64,000 nt of DNA from Roseateles noduli (GCA_002205125.1 NIOE01000008.1:390304-454303); one strand, 5' to 3'. Counted from the first letter of the stretch, positions 18,801 to 29,273 are shown. Notes: generated by a model not told the origin, from the letters alone. Translations and numbers: made by a program.

Positions 18801-21800
18801 CGAAGCGCGCTGGAACAGCGTCGGATCGCCGACCTCATGGCCCAGGGCGCGGCCCAGGGCGTGTTCCAGGCAACGCGCGAGCGTCGACAGGTCGTCGAAA
18901 CCGACCGTCGCGGCGCTGCCGGCCAGGCCGTGCGCCAGCGCTTCCGCGTCCTGCGGCAGCGGCGACTGCGGCAGCAGCGACCACTCGGTCAGCTCCACCT
19001 GCAGGCGGCGCGAACGCTCGTCGGCTTCGTTCAGGAAGATGTTGAACAACGCGATGCTGATGCGCAGCGGGCCGATGACCTTGACGCCTTCGTCGCTGTC
19101 CTCCGCATCGATGTCCTCTTCGACGGCCTCGACCGGTGCCTCGGCGGCCGGCGGCGTGACCGCCGTTCCGCCCACCAGGCTCAGCGCCGGCGCCGCATGC
19201 GTCACCGGGGTATCGAGGTCGAGGTCCGGCAGGTCCAGGTCGGACAAGGTGCGCGGCGACAGGCCTTCCGGCGGCGTCTCGACCAGTTCCTGGCCCAGGT
19301 CCAGCGTCAGCGCCAGATCCTCCGGCGTCGCAGCCGCCTCGAGCGCGGTCACCGGCTCGGTATTGAGGTCCGACAGATCCAGCAGGTCCAGCGCGGGCTC
19401 GTCGACCACCGCGGCGACCGGCAGTTCGTCCAGCGGCATCGGCGTCGTGGCTTCGATCTCCACCATCGGCGCATCCGACGGCCAGCCGGCCGGCAGGTCC
19501 ATCGTGACGGTCGCGTCGTCGGCGGACGTCAGCGTCGGCTCCAGGGCCTGCGTCGGCTCGTCGTGGAAGACTGGCGGCTCGACGGCGATTGGCAGCTCCA
19601 GCGCCGGCGCCTGGTTCAGTGCAGCGGGTTCGACCACATCGCCCACGGTCGGCAGCGACATCGTCGTGTCGAGCGCGGGCAAATCGGCTGCGGACAACGC
19701 GTCCAGATCGACCGAGGAACTCAGTTCCGGCACGGCCTGGGTCAGCTCGGGCAACTCGCCCGGGAAGTCCAGGGACAGGTCGGCGACCGGCAGCGCCGGC
19801 ACGTCCAGGCCCGGCAGGTCCAACGCGGGCAGATCGAGCGACGGCAGGACCGAGGCGGCCGGGACCGGCGCCGCATCCAGCGTGGCCAGCAGGTCCAGCG
19901 CAGCACGTTCATCGGCAGCGACTTCGGGCGCGACCGGCTGAGCAGGCGCAGCGACCTCGTCAGCCAGCGACAGCTCCGGCAGACCGGACAGATCGATGTC
20001 GTGGACTTCCTCGACGGTGGGCACCTCGACGACCTCAGCCACCTCGGCGACGTCGATCACTTCGGGGACGGCACCGACCTCGACCACGTCCGCCAGTTCG
20101 ATGGCTTCAGGGATGGCGGCGATCGGCGCGACCACGGGTGCGACAGGCTCCGCCGACACCTGCAGCGGCAGATAGCGGTTGTCCAGGCGCAGCGCATCGG
20201 CCGACGCGCGGAACGGCGCGCTATGGAAGCCGTGCGGACGCTTGTCGGCGATCGCGGCGGCCCAGGTCTGGAAGGCGTCCAGCGCCTCGTTGCTGAAGCG
20301 CAGCAGGTCCGAATCGGCCTGCGGATGCTCCGACAGGCGATGGTTGTAGAGCTGCTCGCAGGCCCAGCCGGCTTCGCCGAACTCGTTCAGCCCGACCATG
20401 CGCGAGCTGCCCTTCAGCGTGTGGAAGGCGCGACGCGCGGTCGTCAGCTGTTCCTTGTCGCTGCCGTTGCGCGCGAGTGCGGTCATCGCGTCGCGAGCGG
20501 TGGTCACGACCTCGGCGGCCTCTTCCAGGAAGATGCCCAGCATCTCCTCGTCGATCGCTTCCTCGGCCTGCGGGATGGGCGCGCTCGGGGCCTGCGCCGG
20601 GGGCGCGGCGGGCGCGGCGGCCTCGATGAACTGCTGCAGCGATTCAGCGGCGTGGCTGCCCGCGGCATCGCCGCCGGCCGACAGCAGTTGCTGCTGCGCC
20701 TGTTGCGCCGCCTGCGCCATGCCGAGGTCGTCGGCGGCGCGGGCTTCGTGGGAGATGCGCTCCAGATCGCGGGCCAGGTCCTCGGTCGAGCGATCGCCCT
20801 GCGCGACGGCCTGCGCCGTGGCCTGCAGCTGATCGATCAGTTGCGGCTGCGCCTCGACTTCAGGGACCGCCGGTTCCTGCGCGTTCGGCTGCAGCTCGCT
20901 TTCGCGGCCCACCAGCGACTGCAGCAGCCCGGTGTCTTCCTCGAAGCGGAACATGCGCTTGGCCAGCTGCGGCTGCACGCTCAGCATGTCGATCAGGAAA
21001 CCCAGCGCGCCCAGGTTGTGGGCCAGCCGGTCGAACTGCGCGCGCGGTCCCGACAGCGTCGGATCGACCTCGGTGTTGGCCAGTTCATCGACCTGGTCGC
21101 GCATCTTCAGCGTGGCTTGCGCGGCCTGAGACAGGCCGAGCACGCTGAACACGCCCCGCATCGCCTGCAGCTGCCCCGGCACCGGGATCAGCAGGTCGCG
21201 CTTGGTGGGATCGCGGAAATACTCGTCGCACTGGCGCTCGACCTCGGACAGGCTGGCGCGCAGCTCATGGACGACGGAGCCCAGCGTCTGCCGGTCGGCG
21301 ACGCGGCGGTAGAGCTCCTCCATCCAGCTTTCGAGCGCCAGCGGCGCTTCGCCGTGGCCGACCGACTCGATGCGGCGGGCCAGGCTCTTCACGCGCTCGC
21401 CCTGCTCGGGCTGGTCGAAGGCCTCGTCCTCGAGCGCCGCTTCCAGATAGAGCATCGACGTGGCGATCTCCATCGCCAGCGCGGCTTCAGGCGCGCGACC
21501 CGAACGCAGCGTCGTGACGACGGCACGACGGAGCGTGTCACCCAGCACTTCCCCGCTCGGGAACAGCTTCTGCAGCGACTCGGCGACGTTGGCGAACTGC
21601 TCGTCCAGTCCGCCCAGGCGGTGGGTCTCGCCTTCGGCGGCGGAGGCCCAGGATTCCTTGGCCGCGATGACGCGACGCTTCGCCGCGGCGACCCAGTTCG
21701 GGTCGATGCGGCCCAGCGCGTCGTCACGGTAGTCGACGGTGTCGGCTTCGATCAGGCCGTAGGCCTGCTGCACCGCGCTCAGGCGCGGCGCGGAGCCGGG

Positions 21801-22643
21801 CTCGGCATGCTTGGCGGCGGCGGCGAAGAACAGCAGGTCCTTGGCCAGACGCTCGGACGGCGCCGCGTCGCTGCCGGCGCGCAGTTGCGCCAGCAGTCGC
21901 GAGCCGAGGCGCTTCACGAGCGTGTCCACCGGCAGCAGGCCGCGCGATTGCGCTTCGAACTGGCCAGCGGCCAGCATCCACAGCGTGCGCGCGTTCGCTT
22001 GCGTCTGTGTCAGCGCCAGACCGGCGCACAGGTCGCTCAGCAGTTGCCCTTGACCGGGCGCCGGTGCGCGCATCTGCTTGAGCAGCAGCGCCTCGAACGG
22101 CGTGCGCATCTGCTCGGACGTCAGGGCGCGCACGCCGCGGTCCAGCGGCAGCTCGCGCCAGCGGAATTCCTCGGTCCACAGGTCGGCCGGGTGGATGCGT
22201 CCCGCGCCGTTGAGTTCCTGCAGCGTCTGGTAGGCGGGGAACAACGCCAGCGAGCTCGGCTGTCCGCCGGCCAGCGTCTTGGCGATGAAGGCGAGGACCG
22301 CGAAGTCCGCGCGTTCGACCGCTTCGACCTCGGCGATGCTCACGCTGGCCGGGTTCTCGGCCAGGCGGAACAGCGTCGCCTCGGCGGCACGCAGCAGATG
22401 CGCGGCAGCGGGCAGGCTGACCACGGCCAGCACGCCGGCGGCCTGGTGCATCTGCTGGGCCGCGCCTTGCAGGGCGGGACTGGGCTGGCCGTCGCCGCCC
22501 AGCGTCGTCGACCGCGCATCGGCATCGCGCAGCACGCGGCGAAGGGCCTTGTGCACCGATTCCAGCGTGCGGCGCAGCTCCTCCTGGACCCAGGCCAGCG
22601 GGCTCAGGTCGGCGGGGAACTCGGATTCGCGCGTAAGGTCCAT
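15825..22643 (-). CDS. chpA: ChpA/PilL-type hybrid chemotaxis histidine kinase
   Basis: Giant CheA-like kinase of the twitching-motility chemosensory system, 2272 residues. Three clear Hpt domains carry AFHTLKGSSRMVG (His near 740), LAHGLAGSAATVG (near 1238) and VLHTFKGGARLSG (near 1428). An N-terminal region has only degenerate Hpt-like helices. A dimerisation helix and HATPase (LEHLLRNSVVHG near 1842; GRGVGMDVVRSEV) follow. Then come a CheW-like domain (from about 1978) and a C-terminal receiver with VVLSDIEMPRMDG (Asp near 2189). Long Pro/Val/Glu/Ala-rich linkers separate the Hpt domains. The gene follows pilJ in pilGHIJ-chpA order. Stop codon TAG. Confidence 0.96.
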   Translation of the reverse strand: MDLTRESEFPADLSPLAWVQEELRRTLESVHKALRRVLRDADARSTTLGGDGQPSPALQGAAQQMHQAAGVLAVVSLPAAAHLLRAAEATLFRLAENPASVSIAEVEAVERADFAVLAFIAKTLAGGQPSSLALFPAYQTLQELNGAGRIHPADLWTEEFRWRELPLDRGVRALTSEQMRTPFEALLLKQMRAPAPGQGQLLSDLCAGLALTQTQANARTLWMLAAGQFEAQSRGLLPVDTLVKRLGSRLLAQLRAGSDAAPSERLAKDLLFFAAAAKHAEPGSAPRLSAVQQAYGLIEADTVDYRDDALGRIDPNWVAAAKRRVIAAKESWASAAEGETHRLGGLDEQFANVAESLQKLFPSGEVLGDTLRRAVVTTLRSGRAPEAALAMEIATSMLYLEAALEDEAFDQPEQGERVKSLARRIESVGHGEAPLALESWMEELYRRVADRQTLGSVVHELRASLSEVERQCDEYFRDPTKRDLLIPVPGQLQAMRGVFSVLGLSQAAQATLKMRDQVDELANTEVDPTLSGPRAQFDRLAHNLGALGFLIDMLSVQPQLAKRMFRFEEDTGLLQSLVGRESELQPNAQEPAVPEVEAQPQLIDQLQATAQAVAQGDRSTEDLARDLERISHEARAADDLGMAQAAQQAQQQLLSAGGDAAGSHAAESLQQFIEAAAPAAPPAQAPSAPIPQAEEAIDEEMLGIFLEEAAEVVTTARDAMTALARNGSDKEQLTTARRAFHTLKGSSRMVGLNEFGEAGWACEQLYNHRLSEHPQADSDLLRFSNEALDAFQTWAAAIADKRPHGFHSAPFRASADALRLDNRYLPLQVSAEPVAPVVAPIAAIPEAIELADVVEVGAVPEVIDVAEVAEVVEVPTVEEVHDIDLSGLPELSLADEVAAPAQPVAPEVAADERAALDLLATLDAAPVPAASVLPSLDLPALDLPGLDVPALPVADLSLDFPGELPELTQAVPELSSSVDLDALSAADLPALDTTMSLPTVGDVVEPAALNQAPALELPIAVEPPVFHDEPTQALEPTLTSADDATVTMDLPAGWPSDAPMVEIEATTPMPLDELPVAAVVDEPALDLLDLSDLNTEPVTALEAAATPEDLALTLDLGQELVETPPEGLSPRTLSDLDLPDLDLDTPVTHAAPALSLVGGTAVTPPAAEAPVEAVEEDIDAEDSDEGVKVIGPLRISIALFNIFLNEADERSRRLQVELTEWSLLPQSPLPQDAEALAHGLAGSAATVGFDDLSTLARCLEHALGRALGHEVGDPTLFQRASDEIRRLLHQFAAGFLKEADPALLAELQAFEPGALLPDGHADSDEGLLAMSLEEVSTASLPASLLSVPVPPVAAADHDFPTSQAAFHQAAEATDDDFDFSQPDQIEPELMPIFEEEAEDLLGQLHGALREWAAQPADSSRAAACMRVLHTFKGGARLSGAMRLGEEAHRLESQVEHLVAEGEPRFEQLLALQDAGDSLEHSFKTLQRTWRNPAPVVPAPMASAAPVATVAEPVVEPVVEPVAPIPAAEAVEAIESPAEGSDAIPVQVAETPAEPEAPIEEVVELVEVVEPVVPVLEAEVPTAEPVVGTVAEAVVEPVTEPIAEPVAEIVEPVVEEPAPVAAPVPAPLADIDIDWAHFSEVADMGQPLESAPVAPAAQVRVRGALLERMAALSGEVSIRRARLESELGQMRTSLGDLDDNLERLRTQLRELELQAEARIAARQEAAQATGKDFDPLEFDRYTRFQELTRMLAESVNDVATVQRGLQRNVAAGEDELAGQSRLTRELQDDLLRTRMVEFDSSLGERLHRVVRQASRESGKQAQLEIRGGGVELDRAVLERLTGAFEHLLRNSVVHGIETPDVRQQAGKAPVGRIVLNLHQEGNEIQVRFSDDGAGLNLARIRARGESQGLIQPGQDVSDSQLMDLIYEPGFSTADALTEMAGRGVGMDVVRSEVNTLGGYVLTQSTAGQGASFELRVPLTTALTQVVVLRYGDRKVAVPAALMLSVQRLPVETVEQAYVDGSLMAAGERMPFYWLGGLMRHSDRGFAHGKTLPVALVHSAQQRLALHCDEVLGNQEVVIKNLGPQLMQVPGLAGISLLASGDVALIYNPVALANRYGHAAQQRVHDAEAAARQVVVEEVKVQLAPLVMVVDDSLTVRRVTQRLLEREGYRVLLAKDGLDAMERLGGDELPAVVLSDIEMPRMDGFDLVRNLRADTRLAGLPVIMITSRIAQKHREYAQRLGVNDYLGKPYDEEHLLGLIARYTSHLSAAQPARA

Positions 22644-22730
22644 GCTCGCTCTTGTTCTCTTCTAATTGTCGACGCGGTGCGGGGTGATCCCTGTTCTACC
22701 GGTGGGGCCGCGGGGCGGAGGCCCGTCCGA

Positions 22731-24992
22731 TCAGGACGTGACCTTGAACCGGGACACCGACTGCTTCAGCGCTTCCGCCGACCGCGACAGCTCATGCACC
22801 ATCTGGGCGGTGGAACGCGTACCGTCGGAAGTCTGCTCGGTCACCGCGAAGATGTGCTGGATGTTCGCACCGACCTCGTTGGCGGCGCGCGCTTCGTTCT
22901 GCGCGACCGACGAGATCTGACCGATCAGGTCGTCCAGGCGACGCGACACCGAGTCGATGTCTTCCAGCGCGCGGCCGGCCGCGTCGGACAGCTTCGTGCC
23001 CTCGACCACCCCCAGCGTGGAACGCTCCATGGCGGCCACCGCGTCGTGCGTGTCGGTCTGAATGGTCTTGACCAGCGCCGCAATCCGGCGCGTCGCGTCG
23101 GCGGAGCGTTCCGCCAGTCGTTGCACTTCTTCCGCCACCACCGAGAAGCCGCGACCCGCTTCGCCCGCGGACGCCGCCTGGATGGCCGCGTTCAGCGCCA
23201 GCACGTTGGTCTGTTCGGTAATGTCCGAGATCAGCTCCGTGATCTCGCCAATTTCCTGCGACGACTCGCCCAGACGCTTGATGCGCTTGGAGGTTTCCTG
23301 GATGTGGTCGCGGATCTGGTTCATACCGCCGATGTTGTTCTGCATCGCCTCCAGACCCTGCTCGGCCGCTTCCCGCGACTGGCGGGCCACGTCGGCGGTC
23401 TGCTGCGCCTGCGTGGACACCTGGTTGATCCGGTGCGCCATCTGCAGCACCGCCTCGCCGGTGGCGCGGATCTCGTGCAGCTGTTCGGTCGATGCGGCCA
23501 GCAGCTCGGTCGACGTCTGGTCGACCTGCGCGGTCGTGTCCGTCACCCGGACCGCCGTCGTCTGCACCTGGTGCACCAGCGAGCGCAGTTCTTCCACGGT
23601 GTAGTTCACCGAGTCGGCGATCGCGCCCGTGATGTCCTCCGTCACGGTCGCCTGGTGCGTCAGGTCGCCTTCCGCCACCGTCTGCAGTTCGTTCATCAGT
23701 CGCAGAATCGCCGCCTGGTTCGCGTCGTTGACGCGCTTGGCTTCCTGCTCCTGCGCCTCGGCTTCGCGACGCTGTTCTTCCGCCATCTGCGCGCGACGCG
23801 ACTGGTCGGACACATACAGCCGCAGGAAGCCGACCGAGCCGATCACCAGCACCGCGAGCGAGGCCAGCATGGCGATCAGCACCGCGGGGTTCAGGCCGCC
23901 TGCCGATTCCAGGCCGACGCCCAGGTCGTCCAGGTCCTTGCGCAGCACTTCCGAGTCATTCAGCATCGCCGTCTGCGCTTCCCGCGCGGACACCAGGCCC
24001 TGCAGGTTGGACAGGATGGCGGTGGCCTGCGAACGGGTCTGGTCGTACTGCGTCAGCAGCACCTTCAGGCGTTCGCGCACCTGCGCGTCCTTGGCGCCGT
24101 TCAGGCGCAGCTCGGGGTTGCCGTTCAGCAGCGCCTGGGCGATCTCGCGGAACGCGTTCAAGTCCTTGCCCAGCAGGAACACGGCCTCGGGGCTCACGCC
24201 TTCCTGCGTCAGGAATTCGTTGGCCGACTTGCCGATACGCTGGGTCAGCATCACGAGCTGGCCGACCGCGGCGACTTCGCCCGTCGGGGCCGAGCTCTGC
24301 AGCGACAGCGAGGCCACGGCCTCGGCGCTTTCCAGCAGGTCGGACGATTGCCGGTTGATCGCGCGCAGCGCGGCGCCGACCTGCGTCAACACCTTTTCCT
24401 GCGCCAGCATGACCTTGGTGTTCTTGTCGGCGCGCGCCACCATCGGGGCGATCTTCTCGAGCAGCGGATCGACCGAGCCCGGCGCCTTGGCCAGCTCACC
24501 GCTGCCGTCGCGCAGCGAGCCGATCACGCCGGTCAGGATCTCCGACGCTTCCTTCATTTCCGGGAACGCGTTCTTGTTGCCCAGCAGCGCGGTCGAAACC
24601 GCCTTCGCCAGACGCTGCGACTGCGTCGCCGCCTGACCCGCGCCGCGCACCTGCGCCGCGGAGCGGTTGGAGCTGATCAGCGACCAGGACACCGTGAGCG
24701 TCGTGCCGATCAGGCCGGCGGCGACCAGCGCCGTCAGCAGGCCGGTGCGGCGCTGCTCGGGCTGGCGGGCCACGGCCGGCATCGGCTGGGGCGATTCCGG
24801 GGCGGACGCCGAAGGCTGGTAGCCCGCGGACGTGTCCTGGAACTCCGGCGTGGGCTGCGCCGTGGTGATGATCGAAGGCTGGAAGTCACGCGTGTCCTCC
24901 GGAACGGCCCCCGCGTCGGTCTGCGGACCGGCGTCGAAGTCGTCGTTGCCCTCGTTCTTGCCCTTGTTCTTGATCTTGTCCAGGAAGCTCAT
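22731..24992 (-). CDS. pilJ: methyl-accepting chemotaxis protein PilJ
   Basis: Transducer of the type IV pilus Chp system, 753 residues. It has a long cytoplasmic N-terminal tail rich in Pro/Gln (residues 1-80), TM1 near 84-105, and a periplasmic PilJ-type helical domain. TM2 lies near 370-392, followed by a HAMP-like region and the MCP signalling hairpin with tip sequence ITEQTNVLALNAAIQAASAG and GRGFSVVAEEVQRLA near residue 614. It signals through PilI to ChpA. The gene lies between pilI and chpA. Confidence 0.96.
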   Translation of the reverse strand: MSFLDKIKNKGKNEGNDDFDAGPQTDAGAVPEDTRDFQPSIITTAQPTPEFQDTSAGYQPSASAPESPQPMPAVARQPEQRRTGLLTALVAAGLIGTTLTVSWSLISSNRSAAQVRGAGQAATQSQRLAKAVSTALLGNKNAFPEMKEASEILTGVIGSLRDGSGELAKAPGSVDPLLEKIAPMVARADKNTKVMLAQEKVLTQVGAALRAINRQSSDLLESAEAVASLSLQSSAPTGEVAAVGQLVMLTQRIGKSANEFLTQEGVSPEAVFLLGKDLNAFREIAQALLNGNPELRLNGAKDAQVRERLKVLLTQYDQTRSQATAILSNLQGLVSAREAQTAMLNDSEVLRKDLDDLGVGLESAGGLNPAVLIAMLASLAVLVIGSVGFLRLYVSDQSRRAQMAEEQRREAEAQEQEAKRVNDANQAAILRLMNELQTVAEGDLTHQATVTEDITGAIADSVNYTVEELRSLVHQVQTTAVRVTDTTAQVDQTSTELLAASTEQLHEIRATGEAVLQMAHRINQVSTQAQQTADVARQSREAAEQGLEAMQNNIGGMNQIRDHIQETSKRIKRLGESSQEIGEITELISDITEQTNVLALNAAIQAASAGEAGRGFSVVAEEVQRLAERSADATRRIAALVKTIQTDTHDAVAAMERSTLGVVEGTKLSDAAGRALEDIDSVSRRLDDLIGQISSVAQNEARAANEVGANIQHIFAVTEQTSDGTRSTAQMVHELSRSAEALKQSVSRFKVTS

Positions 24993-25053
24993 CTCACCCT
25001 CGTTTGATCTCGTTCGTCGAATCGGCGCCTGTGACGGGACCGTCGTCTGGCTA

Positions 25054-25572
25054 TCAGTTCAAAACAATGCGCAGGAATTGCGGATGCTGCGTCAGCGCAT
25101 CCAGGTCCAGCACTTGCCAGCGCCGGCCCTGCCCGTCGCGCATGCGGGCAGGAGCGAAATCGGGATGGCCGCCCTCGTCGGGCTCGGCCTGGAGCTGTTC
25201 ATCGCCGCGCAGCCCCAGCAGCTGGTCCACCAGCAGCGCGCAGTTGATGCCCAGATCCGGATTGATCGACACCAGCCGGTGGGCCGATGTCAGCGGTGCG
25301 GGACCCCGCAGGCCCAGGAAGGCCGACAGGTCCACCACCGTGTGCAGACCGCCCCGCAAGTTGGCCACGCCCAGCATCCAGGGTTGCGTGTACGGGACCG
25401 CCTGAAGCGGCACCGGCGTGAAAATTTCGCCGGATTGCTTGAGCGGAAGCAGCAGGCCGAGGCCCGCGCATTCGACTGCCAGCCAACTTGCCGCCTGCGG
25501 CGCTTCGCGCGCCGCCTGCATGCGCTGCGCCAGCCGTTGTTGAAGTTCGCGCAGCGCTTGCTTGTTGGCCAT
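25054..25572 (-). CDS. pilI: CheW-like adaptor PilI
   Basis: CheW-domain coupling protein of 172 residues that links PilJ to the ChpA kinase. CheW hallmarks are PYTQPWMLGVANLRGGLHTV and DLSAFLGLRG, with NCALLVDQLLGLRG further on. The N-terminal helix (residues 1-25, KQALRELQQRLAQRMQAA) is typical of PilI. It starts 4 bp after pilH and precedes pilJ. Confidence 0.94.
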   Translation of the reverse strand: MANKQALRELQQRLAQRMQAAREAPQAASWLAVECAGLGLLLPLKQSGEIFTPVPLQAVPYTQPWMLGVANLRGGLHTVVDLSAFLGLRGPAPLTSAHRLVSINPDLGINCALLVDQLLGLRGDEQLQAEPDEGGHPDFAPARMRDGQGRRWQVLDLDALTQHPQFLRIVLN

Positions 25573-25576
25573 GATG

Positions 25577-25942
25577 TCAGCCCAGCGCCTTGATCTTGGC
25601 CAGCAGCTCGTCGGCCTTCACCGGCTTGACGACGTAGTCGCGCGCGCCCTGACGCATGCCCCAGACCTTGTCGGTTTCCTGGTTCTTGCTGGTGCACATG
25701 ATCACCGGGACGTCGGCATAGCGCTCGTCACGGGTGATCGCGCGGGTCAGCTGGAAACCGTTCTGGCCGGGCATGACCACGTCCATCAGGATGAGGTCGG
25801 GCTTTTCCTCGGCCAGGCGCTTCATCGCCTCTTCGCCGTTCTCGGCGGTGCGCACGGTGAAGCCGCGCTTGGTCAGCAGGTCGCTCAGCGCGTGCAGCTC
25901 GGTCTTCGAATCGTCGACCAGCAGGATCTTGTGGATGGGCAT
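25577..25942 (-). CDS. pilH: twitching motility response regulator PilH
   Basis: Single-domain CheY-like receiver of 121 residues, starting MPIHKILLVDDSKTEL. The phospho-Asp is in LILMDVVMPGQNG, with a conserved Thr (IMCTSKNQ) and Lys (VVKPVKADEL). In Pseudomonas, PilH antagonises PilG or acts as a phosphate sink for ChpA. I chose the ATG at 25942 because the upstream extension adds 46 residues without receiver homology. The gene lies 122 bp after pilG. Confidence 0.93.
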   Translation of the reverse strand: MPIHKILLVDDSKTELHALSDLLTKRGFTVRTAENGEEAMKRLAEEKPDLILMDVVMPGQNGFQLTRAITRDERYADVPVIMCTSKNQETDKVWGMRQGARDYVVKPVKADELLAKIKALG

Positions 25943-26064
25943 GGAATCTCCCTCTGTCTTGGCTCGTCTCGATTCGCGTCGGTGGAGTCGTCGTTCGAGC
26001 CAGGCGTGAGCGTCGTTGGATGTCGTGGATGAGGTCGTGGAAAGCGGGCTGTCGGACTGGCCGG

Positions 26065-26460
26065 TCAACCCGCCTGGCAATGCTGTCGGACCGCCTGCAG
26101 CAGCTGGTCCTTCGTGAAGGGCTTGGTCAGGTAGTCCTGCGACCCGACCATCCGGCCGCGGGCCTTGTCGAACAGGCCGTCCTTGGACGACAGCATGATC
26201 ACGGGCACCGACGCGAACTGTGGATTGCGCTTGATGATGGCGCAGGTCTGGTAACCATCCAGACGCGGCATCAGGATGTCGCAGAACACGAGATCGGGCT
26301 GGTAGTCGCTCAGCTTGGCGAGCGCGTCGAAACCGTCCTCGGCCAGGACGACCTCATGGCCGCCCTGCTTCAGGAAGATCTCGGCGCTGCGGCGGATCGT
26401 GTTGCTGTCGTCGATGACGAGCACCTTGGTCGCCGTGCGGGGGCTTGCGCTGGAATCCAA
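26065..26460 (-). CDS. pilG: twitching motility response regulator PilG
   Basis: Single-domain receiver of 131 residues with a short N-terminal extension before KVLVIDDSNTIRRSAEIFL. The phospho-Asp is in LVFCDILMPRLDG, then VIMLSSKDGLFDKARG and the Lys in YLTKPFTKDQL. PilG is the main output of ChpA promoting pilus extension in Pseudomonas. It is first in the pil-chp cluster. A dyad (26481-26493) lies just upstream. Confidence 0.94.
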   Translation of the reverse strand: MDSSASPRTATKVLVIDDSNTIRRSAEIFLKQGGHEVVLAEDGFDALAKLSDYQPDLVFCDILMPRLDGYQTCAIIKRNPQFASVPVIMLSSKDGLFDKARGRMVGSQDYLTKPFTKDQLLQAVRQHCQAG

Positions 26461-26478
26461 GCTCTTCTCCGTATTGTT

Positions 26479-26495
26479 CAGACAATGGTTGTCAG
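26479..26495. promoter_or_regulatory. dyad upstream of pilG
   Basis: GACAA-TGG-TTGTC (26481-26493) is a perfect 5-bp inverted repeat about 20 bp upstream of the pilG start, in a locally AT-richer 125-bp gap between pilG and the rubredoxin gene. It could be a regulator site or part of the pilG leader. Short enough to arise by chance. Confidence 0.25.
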
Positions 26496-26585
26496 AGAGA
26501 TTTCAGGCTCGCGACAAACGACGAGCGCTGGAAGGACCGCCGGATGATCGAGGACCGGTGCCTTGCCGAAAGGTCGATGCGAGGG

Positions 26586-26777
26586 TCAGATCTGTACCAT
26601 TTCGAAGTCTTCCTTGCGGGCGCCGCACTCGGGGCAGGTCCAGTTCATGTCGACATCTTCCCAACGGGTGCCGGCGGCGATGCCGTGTTCAGGGTCGCCC
26701 ACGGCCTCGTCGTACATCCAGCCGCAGATCAGGCACATCCAGGTCCTTGCTTCGCTCACGATGGGTTGACTTTGCAT
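26586..26777 (-). CDS. rubredoxin
   Basis: Small iron protein of 63 residues from ATG 26777. The two Fe-binding knuckles are CLICGW and CPECGA, with the intervening YDEAVGDPEHGIAAGTRWED typical of rubredoxins. It transfers electrons, for example to alkane hydroxylases or peroxide-reducing systems; the partner here is unknown. It lies upstream of pilG on the same strand and is divergent from thiD. Confidence 0.96.
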   Translation of the reverse strand: MQSQPIVSEARTWMCLICGWMYDEAVGDPEHGIAAGTRWEDVDMNWTCPECGARKEDFEMVQI

Positions 26778-26911
26778 CACTACAATGATCGAAAGATTGT
26801 AGCCATGCCCCCGGTCTGACCCGGGGGGCGGAAGTACCGATGAAACAACAGTCGGTTGCGGTGCTTCTCCACGTTTTGCGCACCAGTTCACGGCTTCTCG
26901 CCGAACCATTC

Positions 26912-27871
26912 ATGAGCCGCCCAGACCCGCATCAACAAGATCCCCAGGACGCCGCCGCGATCGAAGACCAGGATTCGCCGCCCCCCGCCTGCGTGATGAG
27001 CTTCAATGCGTCCGACCCGAGCGGCGCGGGCGGCAGCGCCGGCGACGTCGCCACCATCGCCGCCATGGGCGCGCACGCGCTGCCGGTCGTCACCGCCATC
27101 GTCATGCGCGACACCGCCGAGGTCTTCGACCACCAGACCCTGGACGGGGACTGCATCGTCGAGCAGGCGCGCTCCATCCTCGAGGACGTCCCGGTCGCCG
27201 CCTGGAAGGTCGGTTTCCTGGGCAGCGCCGAGGGTGTCTCCTCGGTCGCGGAGGTCCTGTCCGACTACCCCGACGTGCCGCTGGTGGCCTACCTGCCCAG
27301 CATCTCCTGGCTGGACGAGGAGCAGCAGCAGAGCTACCTGGACGCGTTCCGCGAGCTCGTGCTGCCGCAGACGCTGGTGCTGGTCGGCAACCAGAAGACG
27401 CTGAGCGACTGCCTGCTGCCCGACTGGGATGCCGACCGGCCCGCCTCCCCGCGCGAGCTGGCCGTGGCCGCGCAGCAACATGGCGCCGCGAACGTGCTGG
27501 TGACCGGTATCCAGCTGCCCAACCAGTACATCGACAACGTGCTGGCCAACTCCCAGGGCGCGATCACCGGCGAGAAGTTCGAGCGCTTCGAGGCCAGCTT
27601 CGTGGGCTCGGGCGACACGCTGTCGGCGGCGCTGGCGGCGCTGCTGTCGGTCGGCTCGGAGCCGCACGACGCGGTCGGCGAGGCGCTGGCCTTCCTCGAC
27701 CAGTCGCTGGAGGCGGGCTTCCGTCCCGGCATGGGCAACGTGGTGCCGGACCGCTTCTTCTGGGCGCTGCCGCCCGGCGAGGAGGGGGAGGAAGGCGCCG
27801 AGGTCGTGCCCGTTACCGACGAGATGCCGATCGACGAGCCGCCCAGCCGCGGCCCCCGCCGCATCCATTGA
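26912..27871 (+). CDS. thiD: ThiD-family hydroxymethylpyrimidine(-phosphate) kinase
   Basis: Ribokinase-fold kinase of 319 residues. The N-terminal [15 protein letters not shown] and [12 protein letters not shown] match the HMP kinase family. The C-terminal anion-hole/catalytic motif is [14 protein letters not shown], with Asp where many ThiD proteins have Cys. It would phosphorylate HMP and HMP-P for thiamin synthesis. The acidic C-terminal tail (after residue 290) is an extension found in related betaproteobacterial homologues as I recall. An in-frame ATG at 26840 is an alternative start; neither has a strong ribosome site. An intrinsic terminator follows the stop. Confidence 0.82.
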   Translation: MSRPDPHQQDPQDAAAIEDQDSPPPACVMSFNASDPSGAGGSAGDVATIAAMGAHALPVVTAIVMRDTAEVFDHQTLDGDCIVEQARSILEDVPVAAWKVGFLGSAEGVSSVAEVLSDYPDVPLVAYLPSISWLDEEQQQSYLDAFRELVLPQTLVLVGNQKTLSDCLLPDWDADRPASPRELAVAAQQHGAANVLVTGIQLPNQYIDNVLANSQGAITGEKFERFEASFVGSGDTLSAALAALLSVGSEPHDAVGEALAFLDQSLEAGFRPGMGNVVPDRFFWALPPGEEGEEGAEVVPVTDEMPIDEPPSRGPRRIH

Positions 27872-27878
27872 GTCCGCC

Positions 27879-27909
27879 GAGGGCGCCCGAGCGGCGCCCT
27901 CGTGCTTTT
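27879..27909 (+). terminator. intrinsic terminator after thiD
   Basis: GAGGGCGCC-CGAGC-GGCGCCCTC, a perfect 9-bp stem with a 5-nt loop, followed by GTGCTTTTCCCCTTT. It lies 8 bp after the thiD stop and before hemL, so the two genes are probably separate transcripts. Confidence 0.85.
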
Positions 27910-27975
27910 CCCCTTTCATCTGCTTACGCCTTTGCGACCAGCCACCCTCGTGGCAGCCGCTGCACCGGACCCCTC

Positions 27976-29262
<1,287 letters not shown>

Positions 29263-29273
29263 CGGCGTCGGTT

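Noticed and set aside
15768..25007. Very long open frame on the plus strand opposite chpA and pilJ, about 3079 codons
   Set aside because: It is antisense to two clear genes, has Arg/Gln/His-biased composition with no recognisable motif, and is explained by high GC and codon-position bias lowering stop codon frequency.
26840..26911. Extended thiD start at 26840
   Set aside because: It adds a hydrophobic/basic segment unlike ThiD and overlaps the divergent promoter region; 26912 gives a standard N-terminus, though it cannot be excluded.
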